DNA from: Photobacterium gaetbulicola Gung47
Lineage (GTDB): Bacteria > Pseudomonadota > Gammaproteobacteria > Enterobacterales > Vibrionaceae
DNA: 64,000 nt
Reading direction: 5' to 3'
Assembly (NCBI GenBank): GCA_000940995.1
Contig: CP005974.1
Location: 2,604,001 to 2,668,000 of the forward strand
The notes beneath the pieces are model-generated. The model saw only the letters and a program-made list of their open reading frames with translations, had not been told where the DNA came from and made no database searches. How positions within the stretch are numbered: position 1 is the first letter of the stretch; each line of letters starts with the position of its first letter. Of the stretch, positions 46,476 through 54,941 are shown piece after piece. Both the position numbers and the translations under genes were made by a program.

Positions 46476-48551
46476 ATGCTAGAACAGCTCGGTTCCATTG
46501 GCTATTTTATCGGCGCTGGTGGTTTTGCTTTTTTGTTCGTCCTATTGTTACCCACCTACAACCAAAAAAGTATCCCCAAAAATCTCTTACTTTTATCCTG
46601 CCTGAACGGTTGTCTATGGGCGATGGCCAGTGGCTTCAAAGTTCCCTATGGCTATTCAATACTCCCCTCTTTACTGGCTGAAACCTTGTTCAACCTTGCA
46701 ATAACCCTTCTCGTCATTAGCACGATTGTCAATAGCACATATATAAAAAGTTTCTTTCAGAATCGGTTGTATTGGCTATCTGGCACTATAGCGTTTATGG
46801 CTCTGCTTGAAATTTCGCGTTTTTTTTATCCCCTGTTGAACCAAAAGATCTTTTTCTTACTCCATCTCGTTCAGGCAACCATCGGTTTATGGCTGGTTGA
46901 AAGCCTTTATCGCCATCATCATCCAAGTAGTTTGTACCAGGCCATCAAACCACTCTGCCTCGGGCTCGGGCTTCTCTTCGGGTATAATTTTGCATTTTAT
47001 GCCGACGCTTTCCTCACCAACACATTGGCGAACACTTTTTGGCAGGGTCGCGGCTGGTTAATTACGGCATCAATCCCTTTCATTGCACTTGCATCCCGAC
47101 GTATTCGAAGATGGGAGAGCCGAGTCTATATATCCCGGGATATCGTCTTTCATAGCACATTGTCACTAGCTGCAGGACTCTATCTACTGATGATGTCAAT
47201 CGCGGGCTATTATATTAAATCTGTAGGCTCTGACTGGGCCAACGTAGCACAAACACTTTTTTTCTCGTTCAGCGGACTGCTCTTAGCGGGTTTATTCTTT
47301 TCTGAACCTCTCAGAAAACAACTCAAAGTCTTTATCACCAAACACTTCTTCGCCAACAAGTACGAATACCGCCAAGAGTGGATGACCTTTTACACCGTTA
47401 TGAAAGATAATCAGCAATCGCCTTATAAACGTGCCTTGAAGGCAATAATTGGCCCTTTTGGCTGCGATTGCGGTGTCCTCGCTATCCGGCAGCAGGGCAC
47501 CTTTACCATGGTAGCCAATATCAACTGTGATCCTGAAGATAGCAATATCGGCAGACAGATTGATTCACTAGCCACACCTTTAATTGAGAATAACTGGATT
47601 TCAGAACTCGATAAATTAGTAACAGGTAAAGAAAACCCGCCCTTCCCTGTCAATCGCACCCAGATCCCAAACGAATGCCATTTACCATTAATGATCCCGC
47701 TGTCGTCACGAGATGGGTTTCAGGGAATATTTCTTCTCTCTCAGCCACGTTCAACCAATAGTATTAACTGGGAAGATCGGGATCTGATGAAAGCCCTCAG
47801 CAGCGAGATTAGCCTGTATCTCACTATCTATGAGGCCAACAAAATACTCGCCATTAGCAAGCAGTTTGATACATTCAACAAGATGTCGTCTTTTTTGGTT
47901 CATGATCTGAAGAACGTGCTGACACAGCTGCAACTGCTAAATCGAAATGCACCTCGCCATAAAAACAACCCTGAGTTCATCGATGATGCCTTTGACACCG
48001 TTGAGTCGGCAACCCGCCGTCTAGCAAGCGTACTAAACCAATTGCAACATAAACGTATCGAACCAGAGCAATGCGAATGGTTTGATCTCACAAAAGTGAT
48101 AGAGGAAGCCTGTGCCATGCGGTCGATTCAATCACCTATTCCCTATTTTGAGCACGACCACAGCCAATCCATTTCGCTCAAAGCAAATAGAGAGCGGGTC
48201 AAAAATGTATTAAACCACCTACTTCAGAATGCCCAAGATGCTACCTCACATAATGGCAAGGTCAGTATTTCCCTTCAGCTAATGGCAGAACATTTTACTA
48301 TAGTTATTTCTGATACTGGGCATGGCATGAGTGAAGCATTCATCAATGATCGGCTATTTAAGCCATTCGACAGCACCAAAGGCAATGCCGGTATGGGGCT
48401 TGGGGCATATGACGCCAAACTGCTTGTGGAACAAATGAAGGGGTCGATAAAGGTCAAGTCAGCAATAAGCGAAGGGACAAGCATCGTCTTATCCTTTCCC
48501 ATTAACCAGGCGGCATCCATCACAAGAGGCAAAACATGGACACATTGCTAG
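46476..48551 (+). CDS. prsK: PEP-CTERM system histidine kinase PrsK
   Basis: A 691-residue membrane sensor kinase. About seven to eight hydrophobic segments fill residues 1-280. A GAF-like region follows (about 310-450), then the histidine box FLVHDLKNVLTQL near residue 470 and an HATPase domain with NLLQNAQDA-like HLLQNAQDATSHNGK, DTGHGMSEAFI and GNAGMGLGAYDAK. This layout is that of the PrsK kinases linked to XrtA/PEP-CTERM loci. GAGGG lies before the ATG. It overlaps prsR by 16 bases, so the two are translationally coupled. Confidence 0.93.
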   Translation: MLEQLGSIGYFIGAGGFAFLFVLLLPTYNQKSIPKNLLLLSCLNGCLWAMASGFKVPYGYSILPSLLAETLFNLAITLLVISTIVNSTYIKSFFQNRLYWLSGTIAFMALLEISRFFYPLLNQKIFFLLHLVQATIGLWLVESLYRHHHPSSLYQAIKPLCLGLGLLFGYNFAFYADAFLTNTLANTFWQGRGWLITASIPFIALASRRIRRWESRVYISRDIVFHSTLSLAAGLYLLMMSIAGYYIKSVGSDWANVAQTLFFSFSGLLLAGLFFSEPLRKQLKVFITKHFFANKYEYRQEWMTFYTVMKDNQQSPYKRALKAIIGPFGCDCGVLAIRQQGTFTMVANINCDPEDSNIGRQIDSLATPLIENNWISELDKLVTGKENPPFPVNRTQIPNECHLPLMIPLSSRDGFQGIFLLSQPRSTNSINWEDRDLMKALSSEISLYLTIYEANKILAISKQFDTFNKMSSFLVHDLKNVLTQLQLLNRNAPRHKNNPEFIDDAFDTVESATRRLASVLNQLQHKRIEPEQCEWFDLTKVIEEACAMRSIQSPIPYFEHDHSQSISLKANRERVKNVLNHLLQNAQDATSHNGKVSISLQLMAEHFTIVISDTGHGMSEAFINDRLFKPFDSTKGNAGMGLGAYDAKLLVEQMKGSIKVKSAISEGTSIVLSFPINQAASITRGKTWTHC

Positions 48552-49873
48552 TCATCGAAGACGATATCGGAATTCAGAAACAGCTTAAATGGCATTTAAC
48601 CGATTATAACCTTGTTTTTGCCGCAAATCGCCAAGAAGCCATCACAGCACTACGCCGATTTGAGCCAAATGTAGTCACCTTGGATCTTGGCCTTCCCCCC
48701 GATCAAACCAATGCCTCTGAAGGATTAAAAACACTCAAAGAGATCCTGACACTGAACCCCAATACTAAAGTCATTGTCATCACCGGCAATGATGACAAAG
48801 AACACGCCCTCAAAGCCATTGAAGACGGTGCACATGATTACTACCTAAAGCCTATTGATAGCAATATACTCACTGTCATTATTGACAGGGCATTCAATCT
48901 CGCCAAACTGGAATTAGAAAATATCAAACAGCAGGAGAACAATTACAACAGTAATGGTTTTATTGGCTGCTCCGCGCAAATGCAGTATATCAACCAGGCA
49001 ATTAAGCAAACTGCCCTTGCAGATATACCTGCACTGATTATCGGTGAGTGCGGTACAGGAAAAAAAACTGTTGCCCGCACAATTCACCAACAGAGCGTAC
49101 GCCACGACAAACCCATCCACGAATTCCATTGTCCATCTCTCGAACAAGAGACGATTGAACAAACTCTGTTCGGAACCGGCAGCGACGCGTCACACCAAGG
49201 GATCTTGGAAGAATCAGATGGTGGCACCCTCATTATCGACGAAATCAGCTTACTTCCTCTTTCGGTTCAAAAGCGACTATTACAGTTTTTGCGGACAAAA
49301 AAAATAACATACAGTTCAAGCGATACTGAATTAAAACTAAACGTCAATGTCATAGGCATCAGCCGATACCCATTGGAAGATAGCGTCAATGACAATCGAT
49401 TTCTTTCTGAGCTGTATGTGCGGCTGAGTAGCAATAGAATAAATCTTCCAGCGCTGCGTGAGCATAGCGAAGATATCCTGCTGTATGCCCAGACTTTGTT
49501 GCACAAAGCAAGAACCAATAATCAATCAAAAGCAAGCGGATTTACCAATGACGCGCTTCAATCCATGCTTAATTATCATTGGCCAGGAAATTTATCGGAA
49601 TTAACGGCAGCCATCCAGTCTGCAATTGTAAACTGTCACGGCAAACTTATTACCAGACAAGACTTACCTTTTACCTCCGATGAGCATCTAGATAGACCAC
49701 TACAGACGCTGAGCCTACGCTCGGCACGTGAACAGGTTGAAAAAAAAGCCATATTACAAGCCGTTGCTATCAGCAACGGAAACATATCAAAAGCAGCCGG
49801 TCTGCTTGGAATCACTCGTCCAACACTTTATACATTAATTGAAAAACATGGAATACCCGTCGCTAATAAATAA
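48536..49873 (+). CDS. prsR: PEP-CTERM-box response regulator PrsR, lacking GAFTGA
   Basis: A 445-residue regulator of the NtrC class. The receiver domain has the acidic pair IEDD, the phospho-acceptor Asp in TLDLGLP and Lys in YLKPID. The AAA domain has a P-loop GECGTGKKT near residue 168, Walker B GGTLIIDEIS and arginine-finger region FLSELYVRLSS. The C-terminus is a Fis-type helix-turn-helix (GNISKAAGLLGITRPTLYTLIEKHG). The GAFTGA loop that contacts sigma-54 is missing: after LFG comes TGSDASHQG and then ILEESDGG, about eight to nine residues shorter than usual. It is followed by a hairpin at 49896-49918. Confidence 0.93.
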   Translation: MDTLLVIEDDIGIQKQLKWHLTDYNLVFAANRQEAITALRRFEPNVVTLDLGLPPDQTNASEGLKTLKEILTLNPNTKVIVITGNDDKEHALKAIEDGAHDYYLKPIDSNILTVIIDRAFNLAKLELENIKQQENNYNSNGFIGCSAQMQYINQAIKQTALADIPALIIGECGTGKKTVARTIHQQSVRHDKPIHEFHCPSLEQETIEQTLFGTGSDASHQGILEESDGGTLIIDEISLLPLSVQKRLLQFLRTKKITYSSSDTELKLNVNVIGISRYPLEDSVNDNRFLSELYVRLSSNRINLPALREHSEDILLYAQTLLHKARTNNQSKASGFTNDALQSMLNYHWPGNLSELTAAIQSAIVNCHGKLITRQDLPFTSDEHLDRPLQTLSLRSAREQVEKKAILQAVAISNGNISKAAGLLGITRPTLYTLIEKHGIPVANK

Positions 49874-49895
49874 GTCCTTTAACAGGATTATTTCT

Positions 49896-49918
49896 AGGGT
49901 GGTTACACTTACCACCCT
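49896..49918 (+). terminator. Possible terminator of prsKR
   Basis: Stem AGGGTGGT (49896-49903) with ACCACCCT (49911-49918), loop of seven, followed by TATAACC. The T-run is weak. Confidence 0.55.
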
Positions 49919-49944
49919 TATAACCACCAAAAATTATAACATAA

Positions 49945-50577
49945 TCAATGACCACGTGCGTTTTCGGCAGTGCGCATAAAAGTATTACCTCGATTGGTTA
50001 AACTATCGAGAGGAACGGGCAGTCTATTTAAGGTTTTCCTCGTCTTATCAATAAAATGATGTACCAATGAATTATTAAGCTTATCCTCCCCTAAACTTAA
50101 TATAGCTTCAAATGAAGTTTTAATATCAAATGGAGAATTATTATTAACGGTTTGTTCATCAGCTATATTTCTTATATCCGATAGAAATGAAGAGATGTAC
50201 TCAGTGTCAAAAAAAGATGATGAATGCAATCGTTCATGAGTAGATGATAGAATTATACCATCGATACTTTTTACTGCCGGACTACCATGAATACTTCCAC
50301 CAAGAACTATGTAATAGCCATTATTAGCCTGTACCGTTGAGTGAAAGCTTCCACTGATGACACCGCCAGAATCCTGCACACCTGTCGAAGATAGGTTGTA
50401 ACTTGAATTCGTACCATTGAGATTGGTAACAACCAACCTATTGTTTTTCTTTGATTTATGCTCACTACCGTCCCAAACTATCAAACTAAACGGACTAAGT
50501 GGCTCAATCTCACTGGCAGTTAAATCAGAGCAATGAAAGCCTAAAAAAATTAATATAGATATCATTATTTTATACAT
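49945..50577 (-). CDS. Secreted hypothetical protein, 210 aa
   Basis: I do not recognise it. A signal peptide (MYKIMISILIFLGFHCSDLTA) precedes a Ser/Asn-rich mature chain. There is a Cys in the signal region but no clean lipobox. The C-terminus has no PEP-CTERM motif. The coding region is more AT-rich than its neighbours. It faces prsR and lies just ahead of the PEP-CTERM genes, so a part in this locus is likely by position only. Confidence 0.7.
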   Translation of the reverse strand: MYKIMISILIFLGFHCSDLTASEIEPLSPFSLIVWDGSEHKSKKNNRLVVTNLNGTNSSYNLSSTGVQDSGGVISGSFHSTVQANNGYYIVLGGSIHGSPAVKSIDGIILSSTHERLHSSSFFDTEYISSFLSDIRNIADEQTVNNNSPFDIKTSFEAILSLGEDKLNNSLVHHFIDKTRKTLNRLPVPLDSLTNRGNTFMRTAENARGH

Positions 50578-50716
50578 AGCGCTTCCCTTAGTTTTAATTA
50601 TGTTGGTCGAGTACTAAAGAAACTACTTTGCAGTTGACTGTTGTAAACAAACTTAGTAAACGTCTACTATTAGAATAATATATTGTTAATTAACACAGCA
50701 TATTAATTGTAAGAAT

Positions 50717-50735
50717 TTGGTTACTAAATAACCAA
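50717..50735. repeat. Small inverted repeat
   Basis: TTGGTTA and TAACCAA separated by five bases, between two minus-strand genes. It may be a regulatory site for the 210-residue gene. Confidence 0.4.
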
Positions 50736-50824
50736 GTTACTGAAAAACTATTACTGTTCCAGCAACTTGGCAAAGTATAGTACTAACATTCATTGTTATA
50801 TTTAATTACAACAATATTTTATTA

Positions 50825-51691
50825 TTATGATGCTTTACGCCGGAAGGAGGCCAACCCTAGCAAACAAGCAGAAAACAGAGCAAGAGTTTCAGGCTCGCTA
50901 ACCACGACAGCTGGTCCTTCAAAGTCAATCCATAAATTACCATCGATAGCACTGAATACTGGATTATCTAAGAAGAAAATATCAGCAAATGTGATCGATT
51001 CAAATTGCAGAGTAAAATTACTGGTATTGATATAGTTTAATAGCACCGCACCTGAAGGATCATCTTCGTCGAAGTTAGTACCAGGGCCTTCAAACAAAAT
51101 TGAAGCACCAAGATCATTTGCCGTCAAGCTTGCCGGATTATTACCGGTGTTATAAGAGAAAAGACCATCGCTTTTAAACACCCGTAAATTTTCACTTTGC
51201 TGGTTGCCAATATTGTCAAGCTCTCCATCGACATCGTAGACAATAATCGCCAGCTCATCGGCAACAAAGGGATCTGTATAAGTATTTGATTTGGCCCCCG
51301 TACCATCAAACAGTTCAAACAGATAAACAAGCCCGCCTTCAGCCTGCTGATCTGCTGGGAGACTGGCATCACGACGGTAGGTGAAACCCACATCTCCATT
51401 GGGTTCGGTTACCGTTGACGCTTTGTAGTTAGGTGCTTGCCAATCAAAGACATAGTCGCCGAATGGTGTAGCGGTGACTCTTGCATCTAACGTTAATCCC
51501 CCGGAAGTGCCCACATTAGTAAAGCGCATGACATTACTGCTAGTTGCAGGATCGGCCGGACTGAAATGTATAACCGTATCTAAATTAACAAGATACGGAG
51601 TATCAAATGAGAGATCGATAGGTGCTGCTTGTACTCCACCTGTTGCAAATAAAGCCAAGGAAAGTAGCGCAGTATTAAATGTATTTTTCAT
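50825..51691 (-). CDS. PEP-CTERM sorting-domain protein, copy A
   Basis: A 288-residue secreted protein. A signal peptide ends at GGVQAAP. The C-terminus is a sorting tail of PEP-CTERM type: VVSEPETLALF, a hydrophobic stretch SACLLGLASF and a basic end RRKAS. In family members a membrane exosortase (XrtA here, if present nearby) cuts near such a tail; the first Pro of the usual PEP is Ser in this copy. The body, beta-rich and acidic, has no named domain. It is a near-duplicate of the next gene. A sigma-54 type promoter lies at 51767-51781. Confidence 0.9.
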   Translation of the reverse strand: MKNTFNTALLSLALFATGGVQAAPIDLSFDTPYLVNLDTVIHFSPADPATSSNVMRFTNVGTSGGLTLDARVTATPFGDYVFDWQAPNYKASTVTEPNGDVGFTYRRDASLPADQQAEGGLVYLFELFDGTGAKSNTYTDPFVADELAIIVYDVDGELDNIGNQQSENLRVFKSDGLFSYNTGNNPASLTANDLGASILFEGPGTNFDEDDPSGAVLLNYINTSNFTLQFESITFADIFFLDNPVFSAIDGNLWIDFEGPAVVVSEPETLALFSACLLGLASFRRKAS

Positions 51692-51766
51692 TATTATTCT
51701 CCTGCTGCATATGCTGCTAATCGTTATTTTAATTTATTGTGGTTATATTGTTGCAATTAACCCATA

Positions 51767-51781
51767 GCAACATGTCTGCCA
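51767..51781 (-). promoter_or_regulatory. Sigma-54 type promoter of PEP-CTERM copy A
   Basis: On the minus strand TGGCAGACATGTTGC matches the -24/-12 consensus TGGCAC-N5-TTGC with one mismatch and the correct GG-N10-GC spacing. The -12 GC lies 76 bases from the start codon. Confidence 0.75.
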
Positions 51782-51832
51782 TTATTTTTTAGACTTTAAA
51801 ACAATAGGTTATAATTTCGGCTTAAAAAAAGG

Positions 51833-51849
51833 TGTAAAATTTGCTGACA
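51833..51849. promoter_or_regulatory. Candidate activator site of copy A
   Basis: On the minus strand TGTCA-N7-TTACA, a near inverted repeat. It lies 52 bases upstream of the -24 element, exactly as in copy B. Confidence 0.5.
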
Positions 51850-51931
51850 GCATGGATTGGTAAAATGCAAAGGAAATTTAGCAGGAATGCAGAATGCATC
51901 GCAATTTGAACAAATCGCGATTAGGAGGAAC

Positions 51932-51973
51932 CAAGTTGACTCAGTAGAAAACCAAGCCTAATGAGTCAACTTG
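51932..51973. repeat. Perfect 12-bp inverted repeat after copy B
   Basis: CAAGTTGACTCA (51932-51943) with TGAGTCAACTTG (51962-51973). It lies 43 bases past the stop of copy B on the minus strand and may act as its terminator, though no T-run follows. Confidence 0.6.
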
Positions 51974-52015
51974 ATATAATGCAGCACTTACCAGAAGCTA
52001 GTGACTAAAACGGAC

Positions 52016-52912
52016 CTAAGCCGAATCTCCATGGCTTGAACCACCTTGTGAGGTACGGCGTCTCACTGTAGCAAGCCCAAATAAGCAAGCGGAAAACAAA
52101 GCTAGCGTCTCAGGTTCATTGACAACGACAGCAGGACCTTCGAACGTAATCCATTGATCACCGTCAATTGCACTGAATACACCATTATCTAAGGAGAAGA
52201 TATCAGCAAAAGTAATCGACTCAAACTGAAGAGTAAAGTTGCTGGTATTGACATAATTCAGCAAAACCGCACCGGAGGGATCATCTTCAGGAAAGTTAGT
52301 ACCTGGGCCTTCGAACAGTATTTCAGATCCTAAATCATTTGCTGTCAAGCTAGATATACCATTACCCGTGGTATAAGAATACAGACCGTCACTTTTGAAT
52401 ACCCGCAAATCCTCACTCTGTTCATTGCCGGGATTGTCGAGTTCACCATCGACATCGTAAACGATAATTGCCAATTCGTCGGCAACAAATGGGTCAGTAT
52501 AAGTATTCGAATTAGCCCCAGTGCCGTCAAACAATTCGAACAGGTAAACTAACCCCCCCTCAGCCTGCTGGTCGGCCGGTAAACTGGCATCACGACGGTA
52601 TAGAAAGCCAATATCCCCGTTGGGTTCGGTCAACGTAGAAGCTTTATAGTCAGGTGCTTGCCAATCAAAAACATAGTCACCAAATGCCGTTGCGGTGACC
52701 CTTGCATCTATAGTCGTACCGCCAGACGTTCCCACATTGGTAAAGCGCATAACCGCACTGGTCGTAGCTGGGTCTGCAGGACTGAAATTAATAACCGTAT
52801 CTAAAGTGACCAAATAAGGGTTATCGAAAGATAAATCAATAGGTGCTGCTTGCGCAATCCCCGTTGAAAGTGCCGCTAAAGAAAGTAGTGCTGTATTGAA
52901 TGCTCTTTTCAT
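52016..52912 (-). CDS. PEP-CTERM sorting-domain protein, copy B
   Basis: A 298-residue paralogue of copy A, alike over its full length. The signal peptide ends near GIAQAAP. The sorting tail is VVNEPETLALF then SACLFGLATVRRRTS, with Asn in place of the first Pro. Beyond the basic cluster it carries an extra tail (QGGSSHGDSA) that copy A lacks. Such tails past the basic cluster are uncommon, so processing may differ. Its own sigma-54 type promoter is at 52988-53002. The two copies arose by tandem duplication. Confidence 0.9.
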   Translation of the reverse strand: MKRAFNTALLSLAALSTGIAQAAPIDLSFDNPYLVTLDTVINFSPADPATTSAVMRFTNVGTSGGTTIDARVTATAFGDYVFDWQAPDYKASTLTEPNGDIGFLYRRDASLPADQQAEGGLVYLFELFDGTGANSNTYTDPFVADELAIIVYDVDGELDNPGNEQSEDLRVFKSDGLYSYTTGNGISSLTANDLGSEILFEGPGTNFPEDDPSGAVLLNYVNTSNFTLQFESITFADIFSLDNGVFSAIDGDQWITFEGPAVVVNEPETLALFSACLFGLATVRRRTSQGGSSHGDSA

Positions 52913-52987
52913 TTCTTTATCCTTATTAGGACTTCCCTATCTCTGATTGTACAAGTTTAAGTTAATTATCCGTTGTACTTATTTATT

Positions 52988-53002
52988 GCAATTTGTTTGC
53001 CA
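52988..53002 (-). promoter_or_regulatory. Sigma-54 type promoter of PEP-CTERM copy B
   Basis: On the minus strand TGGCAAACAAATTGC matches the -24/-12 consensus with one mismatch and the correct spacing. The -12 GC lies 76 bases from the start codon. Confidence 0.75.
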
Positions 53003-53053
53003 ATTATATTATCTATAACAAACAACAAGATATAAAAAAATCAAAAGTAAATA

Positions 53054-53070
53054 TGTAAGCTTTTTTGACA
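53054..53070. promoter_or_regulatory. Candidate activator site of copy B
   Basis: On the minus strand TGTCA-N7-TTACA, the same half-sites and length as upstream of copy A, and likewise 52 bases upstream of the -24 element. A second inverted repeat, GACA-N6-TGTC, overlaps it. Confidence 0.5.
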
Positions 53071-53194
53071 TAATATTGTCGCATTTTGAAAATAAAAAAT
53101 CATCAATCTCAAAATGAGTTGCAAATTGCATCTACTTCTTACTATTCATCATCAAAATACAAGAATTAATTTTCAACTTGATAAATTAAAACGT

Positions 53195-53229
53195 AAAAAA
53201 ACCTAACAATCAAAACGTTAGGTTTTTTT
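53195..53229. terminator. Bidirectional intrinsic terminator
   Basis: A perfect 13-bp stem, AAAAAAACCTAAC (53195-53207) with GTTAGGTTTTTTT (53217-53229), loop of nine. It lies past the glycosyltransferase gene on the minus strand. Confidence 0.93.
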
Positions 53230-53332
53230 AACAATGCGGACAAGGTAGTTATGATTAACAAGGTGCGAAGTTATACCCGCATATGAAATGTTGATTTTAC
53301 AGGAACGTGCAATATTGTATTATCAGAACATT

Positions 53333-54205
53333 TTATGTTTTGATAATTTTCTTGCGTTGCCTATCAATCATAACTTTAGAAATAAGATCAAAAAAAAGAT
53401 TACTGCTAAGCCAACGGATTTTGCAAAATGGTGCCACAGTACCTTCAATAGCCATAACAGGCATGGCCTGTATGCCATGCTGCTTGAGGTTACCAACAAT
53501 GGAAAGCTGCTGGAAATAGCGCAGTGAATAGCGAAGCCTGCGCCGCAGGTACAGTTTACAATCCTGCCAATTAAAAGGGTTCAAAGATTCATAGATGAAG
53601 ACAGCACTTGAACACACGCCGATCCTTTGTTTAGGCAAATCAGTCCCACTACAAATATCGGTCGCAGAGAGATACCCTAACATGCTGTCGTCACCAATTA
53701 GCCCTACAGGCAGTTTAACTCCTTGCTCGATGAGAAGGTTCGCAAACCGGGGGGATAACAGGTATAACGCTCCTGTAAACTGATGTTCTTTCAAAAGATT
53801 GTATCGCCATTGTTGGCTACTTCTGCCATAAGCACAGGGGAAGCTTGAGATTGCATTGTACTGGGGGTAACGCTGATGGTAATCGATAAGGTTCTTTACC
53901 GCATTGGCTTCAAACAAAAGATCACCATCAGCAAATATTGCCAGGGATGATTTATCATAATATTGAAAGATAAAGGTATTCCATGCATTCGATTTATCAC
54001 CTAAAGCGATATCAATTGGATGGATACGAGGATTGTCATTAGCGAGCTTAGAAACAATAGAGTATGTGTTGTCACGGCAACCATTAATCATGACATAGAT
54101 ATCAGGCGTGTATTCTGCGCAACTTGTGATCAGATTGGTCAGGCTCTTTTCGATGGTTCTCTCTAAATTATAAGCAAAAACGCATATCTGTATATTTCGT
54201 GACAT
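53333..54205 (-). CDS. Family 2 glycosyltransferase
   Basis: A 290-residue GT-A fold enzyme without membrane segments. The N-terminal CVFAYNLERTIEKSL and DIYVMINGCRDNTYSIV are the nucleotide-sugar binding strands, and LAIFADGDLLFEANA holds the DxD-type metal site near residue 94. A basic C-terminus (RQRKKIIKT) may bind the membrane. It probably adds a sugar to the exopolysaccharide repeat; the donor is unknown. I chose the ATG at 54205 (MSRNIQICVF); a codon at 54217 is also open. Confidence 0.88.
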   Translation of the reverse strand: MSRNIQICVFAYNLERTIEKSLTNLITSCAEYTPDIYVMINGCRDNTYSIVSKLANDNPRIHPIDIALGDKSNAWNTFIFQYYDKSSLAIFADGDLLFEANAVKNLIDYHQRYPQYNAISSFPCAYGRSSQQWRYNLLKEHQFTGALYLLSPRFANLLIEQGVKLPVGLIGDDSMLGYLSATDICSGTDLPKQRIGVCSSAVFIYESLNPFNWQDCKLYLRRRLRYSLRYFQQLSIVGNLKQHGIQAMPVMAIEGTVAPFCKIRWLSSNLFFDLISKVMIDRQRKKIIKT

Positions 54206-54366
54206 AACCAAATCCATTTAATTAAAATGAAATAAACCTGATAACATTAGTCTATTGTAAAGATAGTCGATAATGGAATAATCGCCATAAAAAACAAAGA
54301 ACACGCAGCGATTAGACAATGAACAAATCAACCGGCTTCAATATTGGTTCAAGCGATGTGACTATA

Positions 54367-54783
54367 CTATTCACCTTGATATCCCAGTTTGTTTGCTCGT
54401 TCCAGCAGATACTGGCATAATCTATAGCCTATGATAACACCAATAATATTTGCTACTGCATCATCAATAGAACCCATCCTGTCTGGAATAAAAGCATGTT
54501 GAACGAACTCTAATAGGGTGCCATACAAAGCAATAGCAATACATAAACTTCTGAGCCGCTTTAAATCCCTCAACTGCAAGCAACCTTGAATTGCAAAAAT
54601 TGCATAAGCAAACAAATGTAATATTTTGTCTAAAAACATAACACCATAACTATCTAAGTCTAAGGCACTATTTTCTTCTGCTCCTGCTAACAGAGAGAGC
54701 ACGGAAATGAAGACAACATAACACACAAAGAGTATTCGAAAGAACACGTGTTTTGTTTGAAGCACAGAAGGTAAATTATTCAT
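54367..54783 (-). CDS. VanZ-like family membrane protein
   Basis: A 138-residue inner-membrane protein with four hydrophobic segments and the VanZ-like pattern LDKILHLFAYAIFA (with the conserved Asp/His) and EFVQHAFIPDRMGSIDDAVANIIG. VanZ-like proteins are common in exopolysaccharide loci of XrtA type; the role is not established. The ATG at 54783 is preferred: an in-frame GTG at 54819 lies inside the strong hairpin that ends the upstream operon. It is followed by the glycosyltransferase gene. Confidence 0.85.
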   Translation of the reverse strand: MNNLPSVLQTKHVFFRILFVCYVVFISVLSLLAGAEENSALDLDSYGVMFLDKILHLFAYAIFAIQGCLQLRDLKRLRSLCIAIALYGTLLEFVQHAFIPDRMGSIDDAVANIIGVIIGYRLCQYLLERANKLGYQGE

Positions 54784-54804
54784 TACTTTTAAAATAACAT
54801 TAAA

Positions 54805-54847
54805 TATAAAGTATGGCACAACATTAATAAAAATGCTGTGCCATACT
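54805..54847 (-). terminator. Terminator of the minus-strand export operon
   Basis: A perfect 11-bp stem, AGTATGGCACA (54810-54820) with TGTGCCATACT (54837-54847), with further inner pairing. On the minus strand it is followed by TTTATATT. It separates the ATPase gene from the VanZ gene. Confidence 0.75.
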
Positions 54848-54941
54848 GATATAACTTATCACTAAACGATTCTGATTAGATCAGAACTTCCTCCTAATGA
54901 TAGTTAACTTGAAGTCAATGATATTTGTCAACAAATTCATA

